Assembly: GCF_004331915.1 (NCBI RefSeq) | Contig: NZ_CP036528.1 | Location: 530,252 to 583,570 of the forward strand | Length of the DNA: 53,319 nucleotides | Reading direction: 5' to 3' | DNA from: Ureibacillus thermophilus | Lineage (GTDB): Bacteria > Bacillota > Bacilli > Bacillales_A > Planococcaceae | In this document: in pieces, positions 36,480-44,814 of the stretch | Layout of the letters: each line of letters begins with the position of its first letter | Position numbering within the stretch: position 1 is the stretch's first letter | Notes under the pieces: generated by a model | The model's input: only the letters and a program-made list of their open reading frames with translations | Database searches by the model: none | What the model was told of the DNA's origin: nothing | Made by a program: the position numbers and the translations under genes

Positions 36480-37277
36480 ATGTATGAAGTCATTGTCAAT
36501 CAACTGAAACAAATTGAACGCAGTCATCATGTAAAAGTATTATTTGCTGTTGAATCTGGTAGTAGAGCATGGGGAATTGCCTCAAAAGAAAGTGATTACG
36601 ATGTTCGCTTTATTTATATCCATCCAGTAGACTGGTATCTTACAATCGATCCCCAAGGAATTGGAAAAAAACGAGATGTCATCGAGTTACCGATTCACGA
36701 TCATCTTGATATAAGCGGTTGGGAAGTTACGAAAGCTTTAAGGTTATTCCGAAAATGTAATCCTTCTATTTTAGAATGGATGAGAAGTAGCCCCATTTAT
36801 TTACAACCATATAGCTTTATTTCTAAGTTGCGCTTATTGGAGGATGAGGTTTTTAATCCGAAATCGATGCTTTCACATTACATACAAATTGCCAAACAAA
36901 ATTATGCATCTCTCCAAGGAGAGAATGTGAAGGTAAAAAGCTATTTATACGCTTTGCGCTCATTGTTCGCATGTAAATGGATTGAACAGTTCAATGAAAT
37001 CCCACCGATACATTTTCAGCATTTGCTTTCACAAATGAAGATTGATGGTAAATTGAGAAATGAGATTGAGCAGTTGGTGAAATCTAAAGTTTTCGACAAA
37101 CGGGAAACCATTCGGCCTATTCCAATATTCAATGATTATATCGAACATGAATTGTATTCATTGCAGGACTATATAAAAAATCTGTATGGAGAAAAGAATG
37201 ATCCAACTGTCCAGTTAGATAAGCTATTTCGTGAGACATTAAGAGAAGTTTGGAATGAGAAGTTTGATGCATTCTAG
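36480..37277 (+). CDS. YcgL-like nucleotidyltransferase superfamily protein
   Basis: A 265-residue protein of the predicted DNA-polymerase-beta-like nucleotidyltransferase group (YcgL type). The catalytic GS...DxD motif appears as AVESGSRAWGIASKESDYDV followed by RFIYIHP. Later segments include ISGWEVTKALRLFRKCNPSI and LEWMRSSPIY, typical of the family. ATG 36480 is chosen; the longer frame upstream overlaps the terminator. It overlaps the convergent DUF5658 gene by 4 bases. The substrate is unknown; homologues occur in phages and bacteria. Confidence 0.85.
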   Translation: MYEVIVNQLKQIERSHHVKVLFAVESGSRAWGIASKESDYDVRFIYIHPVDWYLTIDPQGIGKKRDVIELPIHDHLDISGWEVTKALRLFRKCNPSILEWMRSSPIYLQPYSFISKLRLLEDEVFNPKSMLSHYIQIAKQNYASLQGENVKVKSYLYALRSLFACKWIEQFNEIPPIHFQHLLSQMKIDGKLRNEIEQLVKSKVFDKRETIRPIPIFNDYIEHELYSLQDYIKNLYGEKNDPTVQLDKLFRETLREVWNEKFDAF

Positions 37278-37609
37278 AAACTATAATTACTCATCCATAA
37301 CCAATATAGATGTACGAAAAAAAGTCCAGAATATAAGATTGAAATACCTGTTAAAGCATAAAGATAGAACCGTTGAAATGATTTGATGCATTTTAAAATA
37401 ACAAGATTAGAAACCATAAATATGAATACGGAAAGACTGAATTTAATTCCTAGAAATAAATATGGATTTGCTTCAAAAAAGAATCTCATCAGAGGATTTA
37501 TTTCTTTTATGAAATGATTCATTAAACCATAATGTGTGGCTATACCATCAAATATGTTTAAGATTGCAACCAATAAACTCAATATAAAAATTTGCTTGTT
37601 TCTTTTCAT
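37274..37609 (-). CDS. DUF5658 membrane protein
   Basis: A 111-residue protein with three to four hydrophobic helices. ILNIFDGIATHYGLMNHFIK and EINPLMRFFFEANPYLFL are the DUF5658 hallmarks (D-G...T, E-NP-M). Function unknown. Its stop overlaps the stop of the nucleotidyltransferase gene on the other strand. Confidence 0.75.
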   Translation of the reverse strand: MKRNKQIFILSLLVAILNIFDGIATHYGLMNHFIKEINPLMRFFFEANPYLFLGIKFSLSVFIFMVSNLVILKCIKSFQRFYLYALTGISILYSGLFFVHLYWLWMSNYSF

Positions 37610-37667
37610 TCAATACACCTTATAGATTTTTTCAATAGTATAACCATTTAAGCAACTTTCTAAAAAA

Positions 37668-37720
37668 GTGGAATTCACATAGATAAAAGCAATTCCCTTG
37701 CTTTATGATGTGAATTCCAC
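37668..37720 (-). terminator. Long hairpin after the YfhD-like gene
   Basis: GTGGAATTCACAT (37668-37680) and ATGTGAATTCCAC (37708-37720) are exact complements, with inner pairing AAAGCA/TGCTTT. On the minus strand six T follow. Confidence 0.8.
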
Positions 37721-37729
37721 CATACAATG

Positions 37730-37897
37730 TTATTTATTTTTTTTGTTTCTTTTTCTTTCCAACACTAATTGTTCTAATTGGGATAGTTCACGAGAAAACT
37801 CTTCTTGCGCGGCTCTAGCAGAGATTTTTTCTTGTTTTGGTGTTTGTGGCAAAGAACTTGCATTATTGGTTTGGCCTTGTTTATTATCTCTTCCCAT
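37730..37897 (-). CDS. YfhD-like small protein
   Basis: A 55-residue basic protein: MGRDNKQGQTNNASSLPQTP then KQEKISARAAQEEFSRELSQ and a Lys/Arg-rich end. The MGR start, LPQTPK and EFSxEL segments match the YfhD family of spore-former small proteins. AAGGAGAT precedes ATG 37897. Function unknown. The strong hairpin at 37668-37720 ends its transcript. Confidence 0.65.
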   Translation of the reverse strand: MGRDNKQGQTNNASSLPQTPKQEKISARAAQEEFSRELSQLEQLVLERKRNKKNK

Positions 37898-38040
37898 ATT
37901 AGATCTCCTTTCTTGATAGTTAATCTGAATAGGGAAAGATGCGATTTTTTTATCACATTGAAAAGCATTAATTGGAGGAAGGAAAAGAATAAGTTTTATT
38001 GAGAGGCTATATTGATGCATAACCATTTGGGGCAATATAT

Positions 38041-38072
38041 TTGGGATGCTTCGTGAATAAGTAGCATCCCAA
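38041..38072 (-). terminator. Hairpin after the racemase gene
   Basis: TTGGGATGCT (38041-38050) and AGCATCCCAA (38063-38072) are exact complements just beyond the racemase stop. The T-run is poor, so termination may be weak. Confidence 0.55.
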
Positions 38073-38079
38073 AAGTCAA

Positions 38080-39222
38080 CTAATGACGTGGTATAATTTT
38101 TTGTTTATAAATACTGTATACATTGTTTTGTTTCTCATGTTTACTTCCTTTAAATTCAATATAAGTTTTATGAATGTATGGAGAGGTCATAATGGAAAGT
38201 AACGCTCCATAGTTGGGGATAAAAGTTATCTCGTCGCCAGGTTTGAAAAGTATTTTTTTTCCATCTAACACAATGTGATCGCTGGTTGAACCAAGAATTT
38301 TCACAGGCATTGTTGGTGTTAAGCCTGAAACAGATACATCTTGCCTTCCTACTCCAACGAGAATATGGTTAATCCAACCTTGTTCATGGAATTTGATTGA
38401 TTCACCAAAGCCGTTTTTGCCACGATTACCATAAGGGACAGAAGGTTTTTGTTTCGCCTCTATTACTTCTGCAACAAATTTAAATGTATCTTGATAAAGT
38501 TTCGGTATGACTTCGCCTTTAGTCGTCTCTCTTCCTAATAGAATCGATTCACCAAGACGAACATCATTGATTACACCAATATTTTTCGTTTCCATTAGCC
38601 ATTTAATATTTGCAGAGTTTCCGCCTGATACGATAGGGAGTTGTAAAGAGAATTGTTGCCTAATTTGCTGAACAAGAGAAGAGAACTCTCGCATCTTGTC
38701 TTCTGTCGGTATGACGCCACCAAAACAAGCAAAATTTGTTGCCAAACCAACAATTTCGATACCTCGGAGTTTTATTACCTCATTAATAAATGCTGGTAGA
38801 TCTTTTGGCATGACACCTTCACGAAGGTCACCCATTTCTACCATAATCATAATTTTATGGATTTTTCCTTGTTTAATAGCTTCTTCTGATAATGCACGAA
38901 TGATGGTAAGTTCAGTGTTCATGCTGATGTCCGCATATTTGACGACATTGGGAATCTCAGACATCCCAGGGGTTCGAAGTAAAATAGTGGTTGCATTGAT
39001 ATTTGCCTTTTTTAATTTTTCTAAGTGAATAATTTTCGATACGGCAAGTCTTGTGATACCTGCCTGAATTAATGTATTGACGATTTGTAAATCAGCACAA
39101 ACGCCTTTGACTACCCCTGTCACTTCCACCCCCTTTGCTTCGCATAATTGTTTTAGAACGATTGCGTTGTGTTGAATTTTATCAAGATTGATTTCAATTC
39201 GAGGAACGGGTTTTAGTTTCAT
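38080..39222 (-). CDS. PLP-dependent alanine/ornithine-racemase-like enzyme
   Basis: A 380-residue fold-III PLP enzyme. The N-terminal RIEINLDKIQHN and VEVTGVVKGVCAD segments place the PLP Lys at residue 39; MVEMGDLREGVMP and VGLATNFACFGGVIPTED are characteristic of the ornithine (Orr)/YhfX-like branch rather than housekeeping Alr. It therefore probably interconverts an L- and D-amino acid, perhaps ornithine, lysine or glutamate. The ATG overlaps the stop of the DUF1611 gene (4 bases), so the two are translationally coupled. The C-terminal 25 residues (KGSKHEKQNN...) look like a lineage-specific tail. Confidence 0.8.
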   Translation of the reverse strand: MKLKPVPRIEINLDKIQHNAIVLKQLCEAKGVEVTGVVKGVCADLQIVNTLIQAGITRLAVSKIIHLEKLKKANINATTILLRTPGMSEIPNVVKYADISMNTELTIIRALSEEAIKQGKIHKIMIMVEMGDLREGVMPKDLPAFINEVIKLRGIEIVGLATNFACFGGVIPTEDKMREFSSLVQQIRQQFSLQLPIVSGGNSANIKWLMETKNIGVINDVRLGESILLGRETTKGEVIPKLYQDTFKFVAEVIEAKQKPSVPYGNRGKNGFGESIKFHEQGWINHILVGVGRQDVSVSGLTPTMPVKILGSTSDHIVLDGKKILFKPGDEITFIPNYGALLSIMTSPYIHKTYIEFKGSKHEKQNNVYSIYKQKIIPRH

Positions 39223-40307
39223 AGTGAACTCACGACCTTTTCCTTATTTTTTAAGGATGGGAAGAAGTCAATGATTGCATTGATGATTTTTTCATCACCT
39301 TTTTTCAACACATCGCTAACAGGTAAATGGAATTTCTTTTCGTATTCTTCAATCGTTTGATCGATTTCTTCGTCCGTCATATTTTCATGGTTTAATGTGA
39401 TGGCAATGACTTTTGTATTGCCATAGTGTTCAATTAAGTTAATTTCTTCTTGAACATCCGGCATTGGCATAAATGGAAAATCTCCTAACACTTTTCGTTT
39501 TGGCGGATGTTGCAAGATGACTGCTTGTGGTCTTGCACCTCTTAAAATACCGCATGAACTAGCATAGGCTGGGTGGCTCAGCGCACCTTGCCCTTCCACA
39601 ATGATAATGTCAGGGTTTTCATTTTTGTGGGCACGCAATATTTCCCCTTCCAGTTCGCCAATCAAATATTGCAGTGGAAAGGCATCCATTGCGAATCCAT
39701 ATTCCGCACCTTGAAGCAAGCCGGTCTGTCCAGTAGCGATAAAAACAGGATTGTAACCGCGGCTTCTGAACCCTTTTTCAAGAATTTTGGCGGTCGTTCT
39801 TTTTCCGCAGGCACCATCAGTACCAAGAACCGCAATAATTGGTGTATCGATATGCAAAATACCGCCAGTAAATAAATGCCATTCTTTTTTTGGCTTTGGT
39901 TTCCGAATGTCCCGTATTGTTACATTATATTTTTTGGCAGCATTCATCATTTCTTCGTCATCTGTTAAAAACTCTTGGAGTGGGTTGACAATATTTAAAC
40001 CAGCCTTCATCGCTTCAAAAATAACAGCTCTTTCTTCGTCTTTTAAAAAGGCATCACTAGGGGCAAGTCCGAGGATAAAATGTGTTGGCTTTTCATTAGA
40101 AATTGATAAAGCTTCTTCGAGGTTTTGGCATAAAGGGATTCCATTTTTGACTCCATCTAGATATTCGCCGGCATCCAAGCCGCTTTTTGTGCTGTCGATA
40201 ACGGCAACAATATCATAATATCCTGGCTCGCGAACAAGACCATTTGCGGTTTTGCCATCCATAGAGCCAAACTGTCCTTCACAGTAAACAATGGCTTTTT
40301 TCTTCAT
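39219..40307 (-). CDS. DUF1611 family protein (DgcN-like)
   Basis: A 362-residue two-domain protein of the DUF1611 family. An N-terminal Rossmann-like domain (about 1-130; AIVYCEGQFGSMDGKTANGL) precedes a P-loop NTPase-like domain with Walker A GTDGACGKRTTA (about 162-173), IIIVEGQGALSHPAYA and NHENMTDEEI. ATG 40307 follows GGAGGGATG; the longer frame adds a doubtful 26 residues. DgcN, a member, N-acetylates D-glutamate in a marine bacterial D-glutamate catabolic route with the epimerase DgcA. Here the partner gene is a PLP racemase instead, suggesting a related but different D-amino-acid pathway (inference). Confidence 0.78.
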   Translation of the reverse strand: MKKKAIVYCEGQFGSMDGKTANGLVREPGYYDIVAVIDSTKSGLDAGEYLDGVKNGIPLCQNLEEALSISNEKPTHFILGLAPSDAFLKDEERAVIFEAMKAGLNIVNPLQEFLTDDEEMMNAAKKYNVTIRDIRKPKPKKEWHLFTGGILHIDTPIIAVLGTDGACGKRTTAKILEKGFRSRGYNPVFIATGQTGLLQGAEYGFAMDAFPLQYLIGELEGEILRAHKNENPDIIIVEGQGALSHPAYASSCGILRGARPQAVILQHPPKRKVLGDFPFMPMPDVQEEINLIEHYGNTKVIAITLNHENMTDEEIDQTIEEYEKKFHLPVSDVLKKGDEKIINAIIDFFPSLKNKEKVVSSL

Positions 40308-40585
40308 GTTACATCCCTCCAACAACCGAAGAATTTCAACAATTTCTCTAGATTTTGGAAGTGGTAAATTAAGAACAATTTTCATTCATCTGTTTAATTT
40401 TTTCATTATTTCGTTAATTTAAATTATATGGATAATCCTTTTTTCTCGCAAAAAATAGAAACAAAATACATGAAAACGTTCTTTTTTAGCTAAAAAACTT
40501 TAGAATTTTTGTAACTTTTGTATTATAAATCCTTATAATTTTAAAGATTAAAGAAATAAAAGAGAAGATTCGGGGCAAAAAATAG

Positions 40586-40620
40586 CAGCACAAACAATTA
40601 TCCATGTTTGCGCTGCTTCC
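40586..40620 (-). terminator. Terminator of the LysM-GH18 gene
   Basis: GCAGC-x-CAAACA pairs with TGTTTG-x-GCTGC; on the minus strand CTATTTTTT follows. Confidence 0.75.
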
Positions 40621-40636
40621 ATTAAAACGCATTATA

Positions 40637-42046
40637 CTAACGTTTGATAATGTCAAAATAATCATTTAATAATGCCCAGTTTTGCGGAAAAGGATAGCCT
40701 AAAGCCCAATAACTGATTCCCCGCAGATTGTATTGAATTGCCAATTGGAATTTGGCCGCAGCGCTTCTTGCATCCTCAAACCATACTTCATGAGCTTGCC
40801 CAATTTCGTCTGTATAACGGAAAAACGGGGATTGGGCGGTTTCATCATAGAAAATTTCTGCTTTATAACGGACTGCGCGGCGAATGGCTTCCTGTGGGCT
40901 GAAAGTTTCAGCGATATTTCCTTGTGTATGGGGAATTTTCCAATCCCTCGCATAAATCTGGAAGCCTAAAAAGATTTTTTCAGGCGGAATAACCGTCAAC
41001 GCATACTCCACTACACGTCTTATTTGATAAATAGGTGAGATAGCTTGCGGTGGTCCTCCCCTCCATCCCCATTCATACGTCATTAATATAACAAAGTCTA
41101 CAATGCGTCCGTGGGCTTCATAATCGTGGGCAGTATACAATAAACCTTCCTGCTCTGCACTAGCTTTTGGTGCAAGTGCTGATGAAACGAAATATCCCTT
41201 TTCATGAAGGCGATTGACTGCCAGTTCTAAAAATGCATTATAATTTTTCCGATCTTCTGGAAGAACGTTTTCAAAATCAATATTTAGTCCGCGATACCCT
41301 TTCTCTTCCATGACTTGCAAACAACAGTCGATGAGTTTTTCTCTTAGTACTTGATTGGATAAAATTGTGTGGGCTAATTCAGAGCCGGTATTGCCTGATG
41401 AAAAATTGGAGATGGAAAGCATTGGCACAGCCTGTTGGGATTTTGCTGCATTCAGCATTAATGCATCTTCAAAAGGTTTCAATGTTCCGTCTTCTTTAAT
41501 CATGTAGGAAAAAGGAGCAAAGTATGTCAGCCAGTTGCCAACTGCATTAACGGATGCTGCTCCATCTGCATCCGGTTGATAAGAATAAGCATTGACTTCT
41601 ATGGATGGTTTTGGTCTTGGAATGATGAGCATCATGCCGGGGTAGATGTTATCAGGGTGAAGCAGTCCATTTTGTTTTACGATGGATTCGATTGTTGTTC
41701 CATAATAAGCAGCAATGATTGATAAGGTTTCACCTGGTTGAACCATATATAGGCGCGCAGGGATGTAGATTGTTGTTCCAGGGATTAAACGATAGGGATT
41801 TACTGTAGGGTTTGCTTGCTGAATGGCTTGGACGGAAACACCGTAAGTACCTGCGAGGGACCAAAATGTTTCTCCTGGTTGAATGATATGAGGTGTTGTT
41901 GTATCAGGGATTACAATTGCTTGACCAATGAGCAATTCTTGAGGGTTTGGCAGTTGGTTTAATTGGTTGATGGCAATCATGCTTGTATGGTAGATGCTTG
42001 CCAACTTCCAAATCGTATCGCCTTGCTGTACGACATGAATGCGCAG
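40637..42046 (-). CDS. sleL: LysM-GH18 spore peptidoglycan hydrolase, SleL/YaaH-like
   Basis: A 469-residue protein with three LysM modules (about 1-45, 50-95 and 98-145; QQGDTIWKLASIYHTS, QPGETFWSLAGTYGVS, QPGETLSIIAAYYGTT) and a GH18 domain (about 155-469). The catalytic segment GLNIDFENV supplies the general acid Glu. It matches YaaH/SleL, N-acetylglucosaminidases that cleave cortex muropeptides during germination. No signal peptide is seen, as expected for proteins placed on the forespore from the mother cell. The start is probably CTG 42046, exactly 7 bases from GGAGG. An upstream ATG (42079) would put GGAGG inside the gene. Confidence 0.85.
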   Translation of the reverse strand: MRIHVVQQGDTIWKLASIYHTSMIAINQLNQLPNPQELLIGQAIVIPDTTTPHIIQPGETFWSLAGTYGVSVQAIQQANPTVNPYRLIPGTTIYIPARLYMVQPGETLSIIAAYYGTTIESIVKQNGLLHPDNIYPGMMLIIPRPKPSIEVNAYSYQPDADGAASVNAVGNWLTYFAPFSYMIKEDGTLKPFEDALMLNAAKSQQAVPMLSISNFSSGNTGSELAHTILSNQVLREKLIDCCLQVMEEKGYRGLNIDFENVLPEDRKNYNAFLELAVNRLHEKGYFVSSALAPKASAEQEGLLYTAHDYEAHGRIVDFVILMTYEWGWRGGPPQAISPIYQIRRVVEYALTVIPPEKIFLGFQIYARDWKIPHTQGNIAETFSPQEAIRRAVRYKAEIFYDETAQSPFFRYTDEIGQAHEVWFEDARSAAAKFQLAIQYNLRGISYWALGYPFPQNWALLNDYFDIIKR

Positions 42047-42117
42047 ATGAAAACCTCCTTTCCTCTTTTCATACTGCAATATATGTTTTGTTATGCTATT
42101 TCATATTCATAAAGAAA

Positions 42118-42147
42118 AAGAAAGTCTCCAACTTTGGAAACTTTCGA
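42118..42147 (-). terminator. Terminator of the laccase-domain gene
   Basis: GAAAGTTTCCAA and TTGGAGACTTTC pair on the minus strand and are followed by TTTTTCTTT. Confidence 0.75.
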
Positions 42148-42204
42148 TTATAAGAGAATCGCTTTTTTATTTGTTATATAAGCGGTTAATAGCGTTTCCA
42201 AAAC

Positions 42205-42966
42205 TTATGCTTTTTTCATGATGAACGTTAAATGGCGGCCTGCTTTTTTATTTTCACGATAAGAGAAGCCCTGAGGATTTTTAAAGGTGCAAGTAGCATC
42301 AATGGTAATGTGTTCTGATGGAATACCGCTCAATTCACATTGCTTTTTGACAGTTTGTTGGTTGTCGATATGATATTTTCCTGTTTCGGGGTTAAAGTAA
42401 ATGAATTCATCTGCATATCCCAACTGCTTGAATTTTTTGTATACATCTCCATCGACTTCAAATTTTTCTTGGCTGATTGCTGTGCCAAGATGAACATGAA
42501 CATCTTTCAAATCGCATTGTTCATTTTTTTGAAGATGTTCAAAAACCTTTCTTGTAATTTCTTTTACGGTTCCTTGCCAGCCGGAATGGATTACTCCAAT
42601 GATGCCGCTTTTTTCGCTGTAGAAAATAACGGGCACACAATCGGCCGTAAAAGTGCAAAGGACAATATTCGGCTCTTTTGTATAAAGGGCGTCTGTATTT
42701 GGAATGGCGGTATCTTTTGATAAAGCTCCGCGTCCGCTGTCTTCTGCTGTTACTTTATAAACGTTGTCGCTGTGGGTTTGATTGGCGCAAACAAACTGCT
42801 CGATATCGCAGCCGATATATGCAGCTAGCTTTTTGCGGTTTTGAATAATATCTTCTTCATTTTCGCAAACATGAAGCGCCATGTTATTTTGTTCTAATTC
42901 TTTTTCATTTTTTAAGGTAATGCCGGCAATGAAACGATTGTTATTAAAATAAATTTTGGTTGTCAT
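42205..42966 (-). CDS. Laccase-domain protein PgeF/YfiH/YlmD family
   Basis: A 253-residue protein of the multicopper-polyphenol-oxidase-like (CNF1/YfiH) family. Metal ligands are visible in ANQTHSDNV (His), CTFTADCVPVIF (Cys) and VIHSGWQGT (His). Members act as purine nucleoside phosphorylase or adenosine deaminase (FAMIN/YlmD type) and the E. coli homologue PgeF/YfiH edits peptidoglycan precursors. The usual B. subtilis copy (ylmD) sits in the ylm cluster; this one is alone, so it may be a paralogue. Its terminator is at 42118-42147. Confidence 0.82.
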   Translation of the reverse strand: MTTKIYFNNNRFIAGITLKNEKELEQNNMALHVCENEEDIIQNRKKLAAYIGCDIEQFVCANQTHSDNVYKVTAEDSGRGALSKDTAIPNTDALYTKEPNIVLCTFTADCVPVIFYSEKSGIIGVIHSGWQGTVKEITRKVFEHLQKNEQCDLKDVHVHLGTAISQEKFEVDGDVYKKFKQLGYADEFIYFNPETGKYHIDNQQTVKKQCELSGIPSEHITIDATCTFKNPQGFSYRENKKAGRHLTFIMKKA

Positions 42967-43064
42967 GTTTCCACTCCTAGAATTTGTTCATCAAATTGCA
43001 TGTTAATTTTAATTATATATACTTCTTACTGTTGAGTCATAGAAGAGTTTTATTTGAACATAAG

Positions 43065-43091
43065 AAAAGCCCCTCGAAAAGGAGCTTTTCA
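43065..43091. terminator. Bidirectional terminator hairpin
   Basis: GAAAAGC-CCCT/AGGA-GCTTTTC forms a stem after the lectin gene, read on the minus strand. Confidence 0.65.
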
Positions 43092-43104
43092 CTCTTTCGT
43101 TCTA

Positions 43105-44355
43105 TTACGTTTGTTGATAGCGATGAATTAAATCGTTGTTTTGTCCCCGTGCGAAGACATCCGTCCGATTTGGTCCCCAAGAAACAGCGGCTGGAGCACT
43201 TGTAATTTGAGTTGGGCCAAGGCTTACCCAAGGCTCCCAACGGCTGCCGTTCCAAGTGCGTTTATATAAACGATTTCCTACTCCTCTGACAAATACATCG
43301 AGATGGTTTGGCCGTTTGGAGGAAACAGTTGGCGCACTTGTCAACGTACCGCCGAGGCTTTCCCAGTCGCTCCATCTTGTGCCGTCCCACCATTTATGGA
43401 TTAAATTATTATTTACGCCTCTTGCAAACACATCAATTCGGTTTGGCCCCCAAGAGATGGCTGCAGGTTCTGAAGCTAAATTGCCTCCAAGGTCTTCCCA
43501 TGATTCCCAGTAAGTTCCGTTCCAAGTTCGCTTATAAAGGCGATTTCCTGTTCCACGAACAAATACATCCAATTGATTAACTTGTTGAGAAGAAGCTGCA
43601 GGACCGCTTGTTAATGTACCGCCAAGGCTTTCCCAGTTGCTCCATCGAGTGCCATCCCACCATTTGTGATACAACGCATCATCAGTTCCTCGAACAAAAA
43701 CATCGATGCGGTTTTCGCCCCAAGAAACGGACCCAGGTGCTGAAGTCAATACACCGCCGAGACTTTCCCAGCTGCTCCATCTTGTGCCGTCCCACCAAAT
43801 GTGATATAACGCATTGTCGCTTCCTCTTGCGAATACGTCCAAGCGGTTTGGCCCCCATGAACTTACGCTAGGAGCGCTTAATAATGTCCCTCCTAAGCTT
43901 TCCCAATCAGACCAACCAGCTTCAGGTCTTGGTCCAGGTTCTGGAGCAGGGCTTTCACCGCGTATATAAGCAAGCGCCAATTCAATAGCCCGAATTAAAA
44001 TACGATTGACTGTATTTTCTGGGAAATTCATGGAGCGAATGAATAATGGGAACCAAGGATTGTCGCGTTGGAATTGATTATAAATTTGTGTAGGAGTGCG
44101 ATTTAAGTTTTGTTGGCTGTGTACATAGGAGATTGTTAAAAACATGAGGGTATCAATCATTTGAGGATTTACGCCAGCCTGTTCCAGCTGAGTGTATAAA
44201 TTGCTATGTTCTGTGCGAATGCGCTGAATCAATTGTTGTACGGTTGGTCTGGCGGTTTGTTGAGGTGTTTGTTGGACATACAAAGAATGATTGAATGGAT
44301 AATAATTAACAGGTACATAAACATAGTAATATGGATAACCATTATACATGTACAT
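43105..44355 (-). CDS. Six-repeat PLL-like lectin with Tyr-rich N-terminus
   Basis: A 416-residue protein in three parts. Residues 1-30 are Tyr-rich ([20 protein letters not shown]), like many spore-coat proteins. Residues about 40-135 form a helical domain ([38 protein letters not shown]) that I do not recognise. From about 145 there are six repeats of about 46 residues: W-x-x-WESLGG-L-S-P-x5-W-G-x-NR-DVFARG-x-N-LYHxWWDGTR. These match PLL/DUF346 beta-propeller lectins, which bind fucose and related sugars; known members have seven blades. No signal peptide is visible. ATG 44355, 7 bases after GGAGG, is used. The minus-strand CATACACTA (44379-44387) resembles a sigma-K -10. Confidence 0.75.
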   Translation of the reverse strand: MYMYNGYPYYYVYVPVNYYPFNHSLYVQQTPQQTARPTVQQLIQRIRTEHSNLYTQLEQAGVNPQMIDTLMFLTISYVHSQQNLNRTPTQIYNQFQRDNPWFPLFIRSMNFPENTVNRILIRAIELALAYIRGESPAPEPGPRPEAGWSDWESLGGTLLSAPSVSSWGPNRLDVFARGSDNALYHIWWDGTRWSSWESLGGVLTSAPGSVSWGENRIDVFVRGTDDALYHKWWDGTRWSNWESLGGTLTSGPAASSQQVNQLDVFVRGTGNRLYKRTWNGTYWESWEDLGGNLASEPAAISWGPNRIDVFARGVNNNLIHKWWDGTRWSDWESLGGTLTSAPTVSSKRPNHLDVFVRGVGNRLYKRTWNGSRWEPWVSLGPTQITSAPAAVSWGPNRTDVFARGQNNDLIHRYQQT

Positions 44356-44378
44356 TAGCATACCTCCATTTCTCTGAA

Positions 44379-44387
44379 TAGTGTATG
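44379..44387 (-). promoter_or_regulatory. Possible sigma-K -10 of the lectin gene
   Basis: CATACACTA on the minus strand matches CATANNNTA, 24 bases before the start codon, but no clear -35 AC is seen at the right spacing. Weak support for late mother-cell expression. Confidence 0.3.
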
Positions 44388-44694
44388 CATAAAAAATAAA
44401 AATGGGACTCTATCATTATTTCAAAAAGGAATAGTATTTTTATCCCATCATCAGGTATTGGAAACGGGACATATTGCATGTTTTAGGAATAAAAAGTTGT
44501 AAATTTTTATAAAAGATTTAATCGAGGTGAAATAAAAAAATTTTGATAATCCAAAAATAAATTTTGATAGATTATCAATAAATTATTAAATAATTTTTTA
44601 TAATATAAAATTTTTAAATTTACTAAAAAATCTCACTAGACTAAATAGAAAGAATGTTTTAAAATACTAAAAGCTAACATTTTAATTTTTTGAA

Positions 44695-44786
44695 ATAGAT
44701 ATTAGAGGCGGAATCTTATTTCAGAAAATTTAGATTTTAGTTTTCTGAAATAAATGTATTCATTTTCAGAAAAATCTAATATCTAT
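44695..44786 (+). promoter_or_regulatory. Leader of livKHMGF: three CodY-like boxes in nested inverted repeats
   Basis: Three matches to AATTTTCWGAAAATT lie at 44716-44730 (12 of 15), 44739-44753 (11 of 15) and 44761-44775 (13 of 15). Boxes 1 and 2 face each other as 13-base complementary arms (44716-44728, 44741-44753); box 2 can pair alternatively with box 3. An outer 12-bp perfect stem (44695-44706 with 44775-44786) encloses all. CodY represses branched-chain amino-acid uptake when these are plentiful, so the function is well supported. The region 44362-44694 is AT-rich with a 9-bp inverted repeat (TTGATAATC/GATTATCAA near 44550) and no gene. Confidence 0.8.
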
Positions 44787-44814
44787 AAATTTATTAATGG
44801 GGGGAGTAATGATG

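Noticed and set aside
44362-44796. T-box riboswitch before liv
   Set aside because: No T-box sequence, specifier loop or classical terminator/antiterminator was seen; the structure is better explained by CodY boxes.
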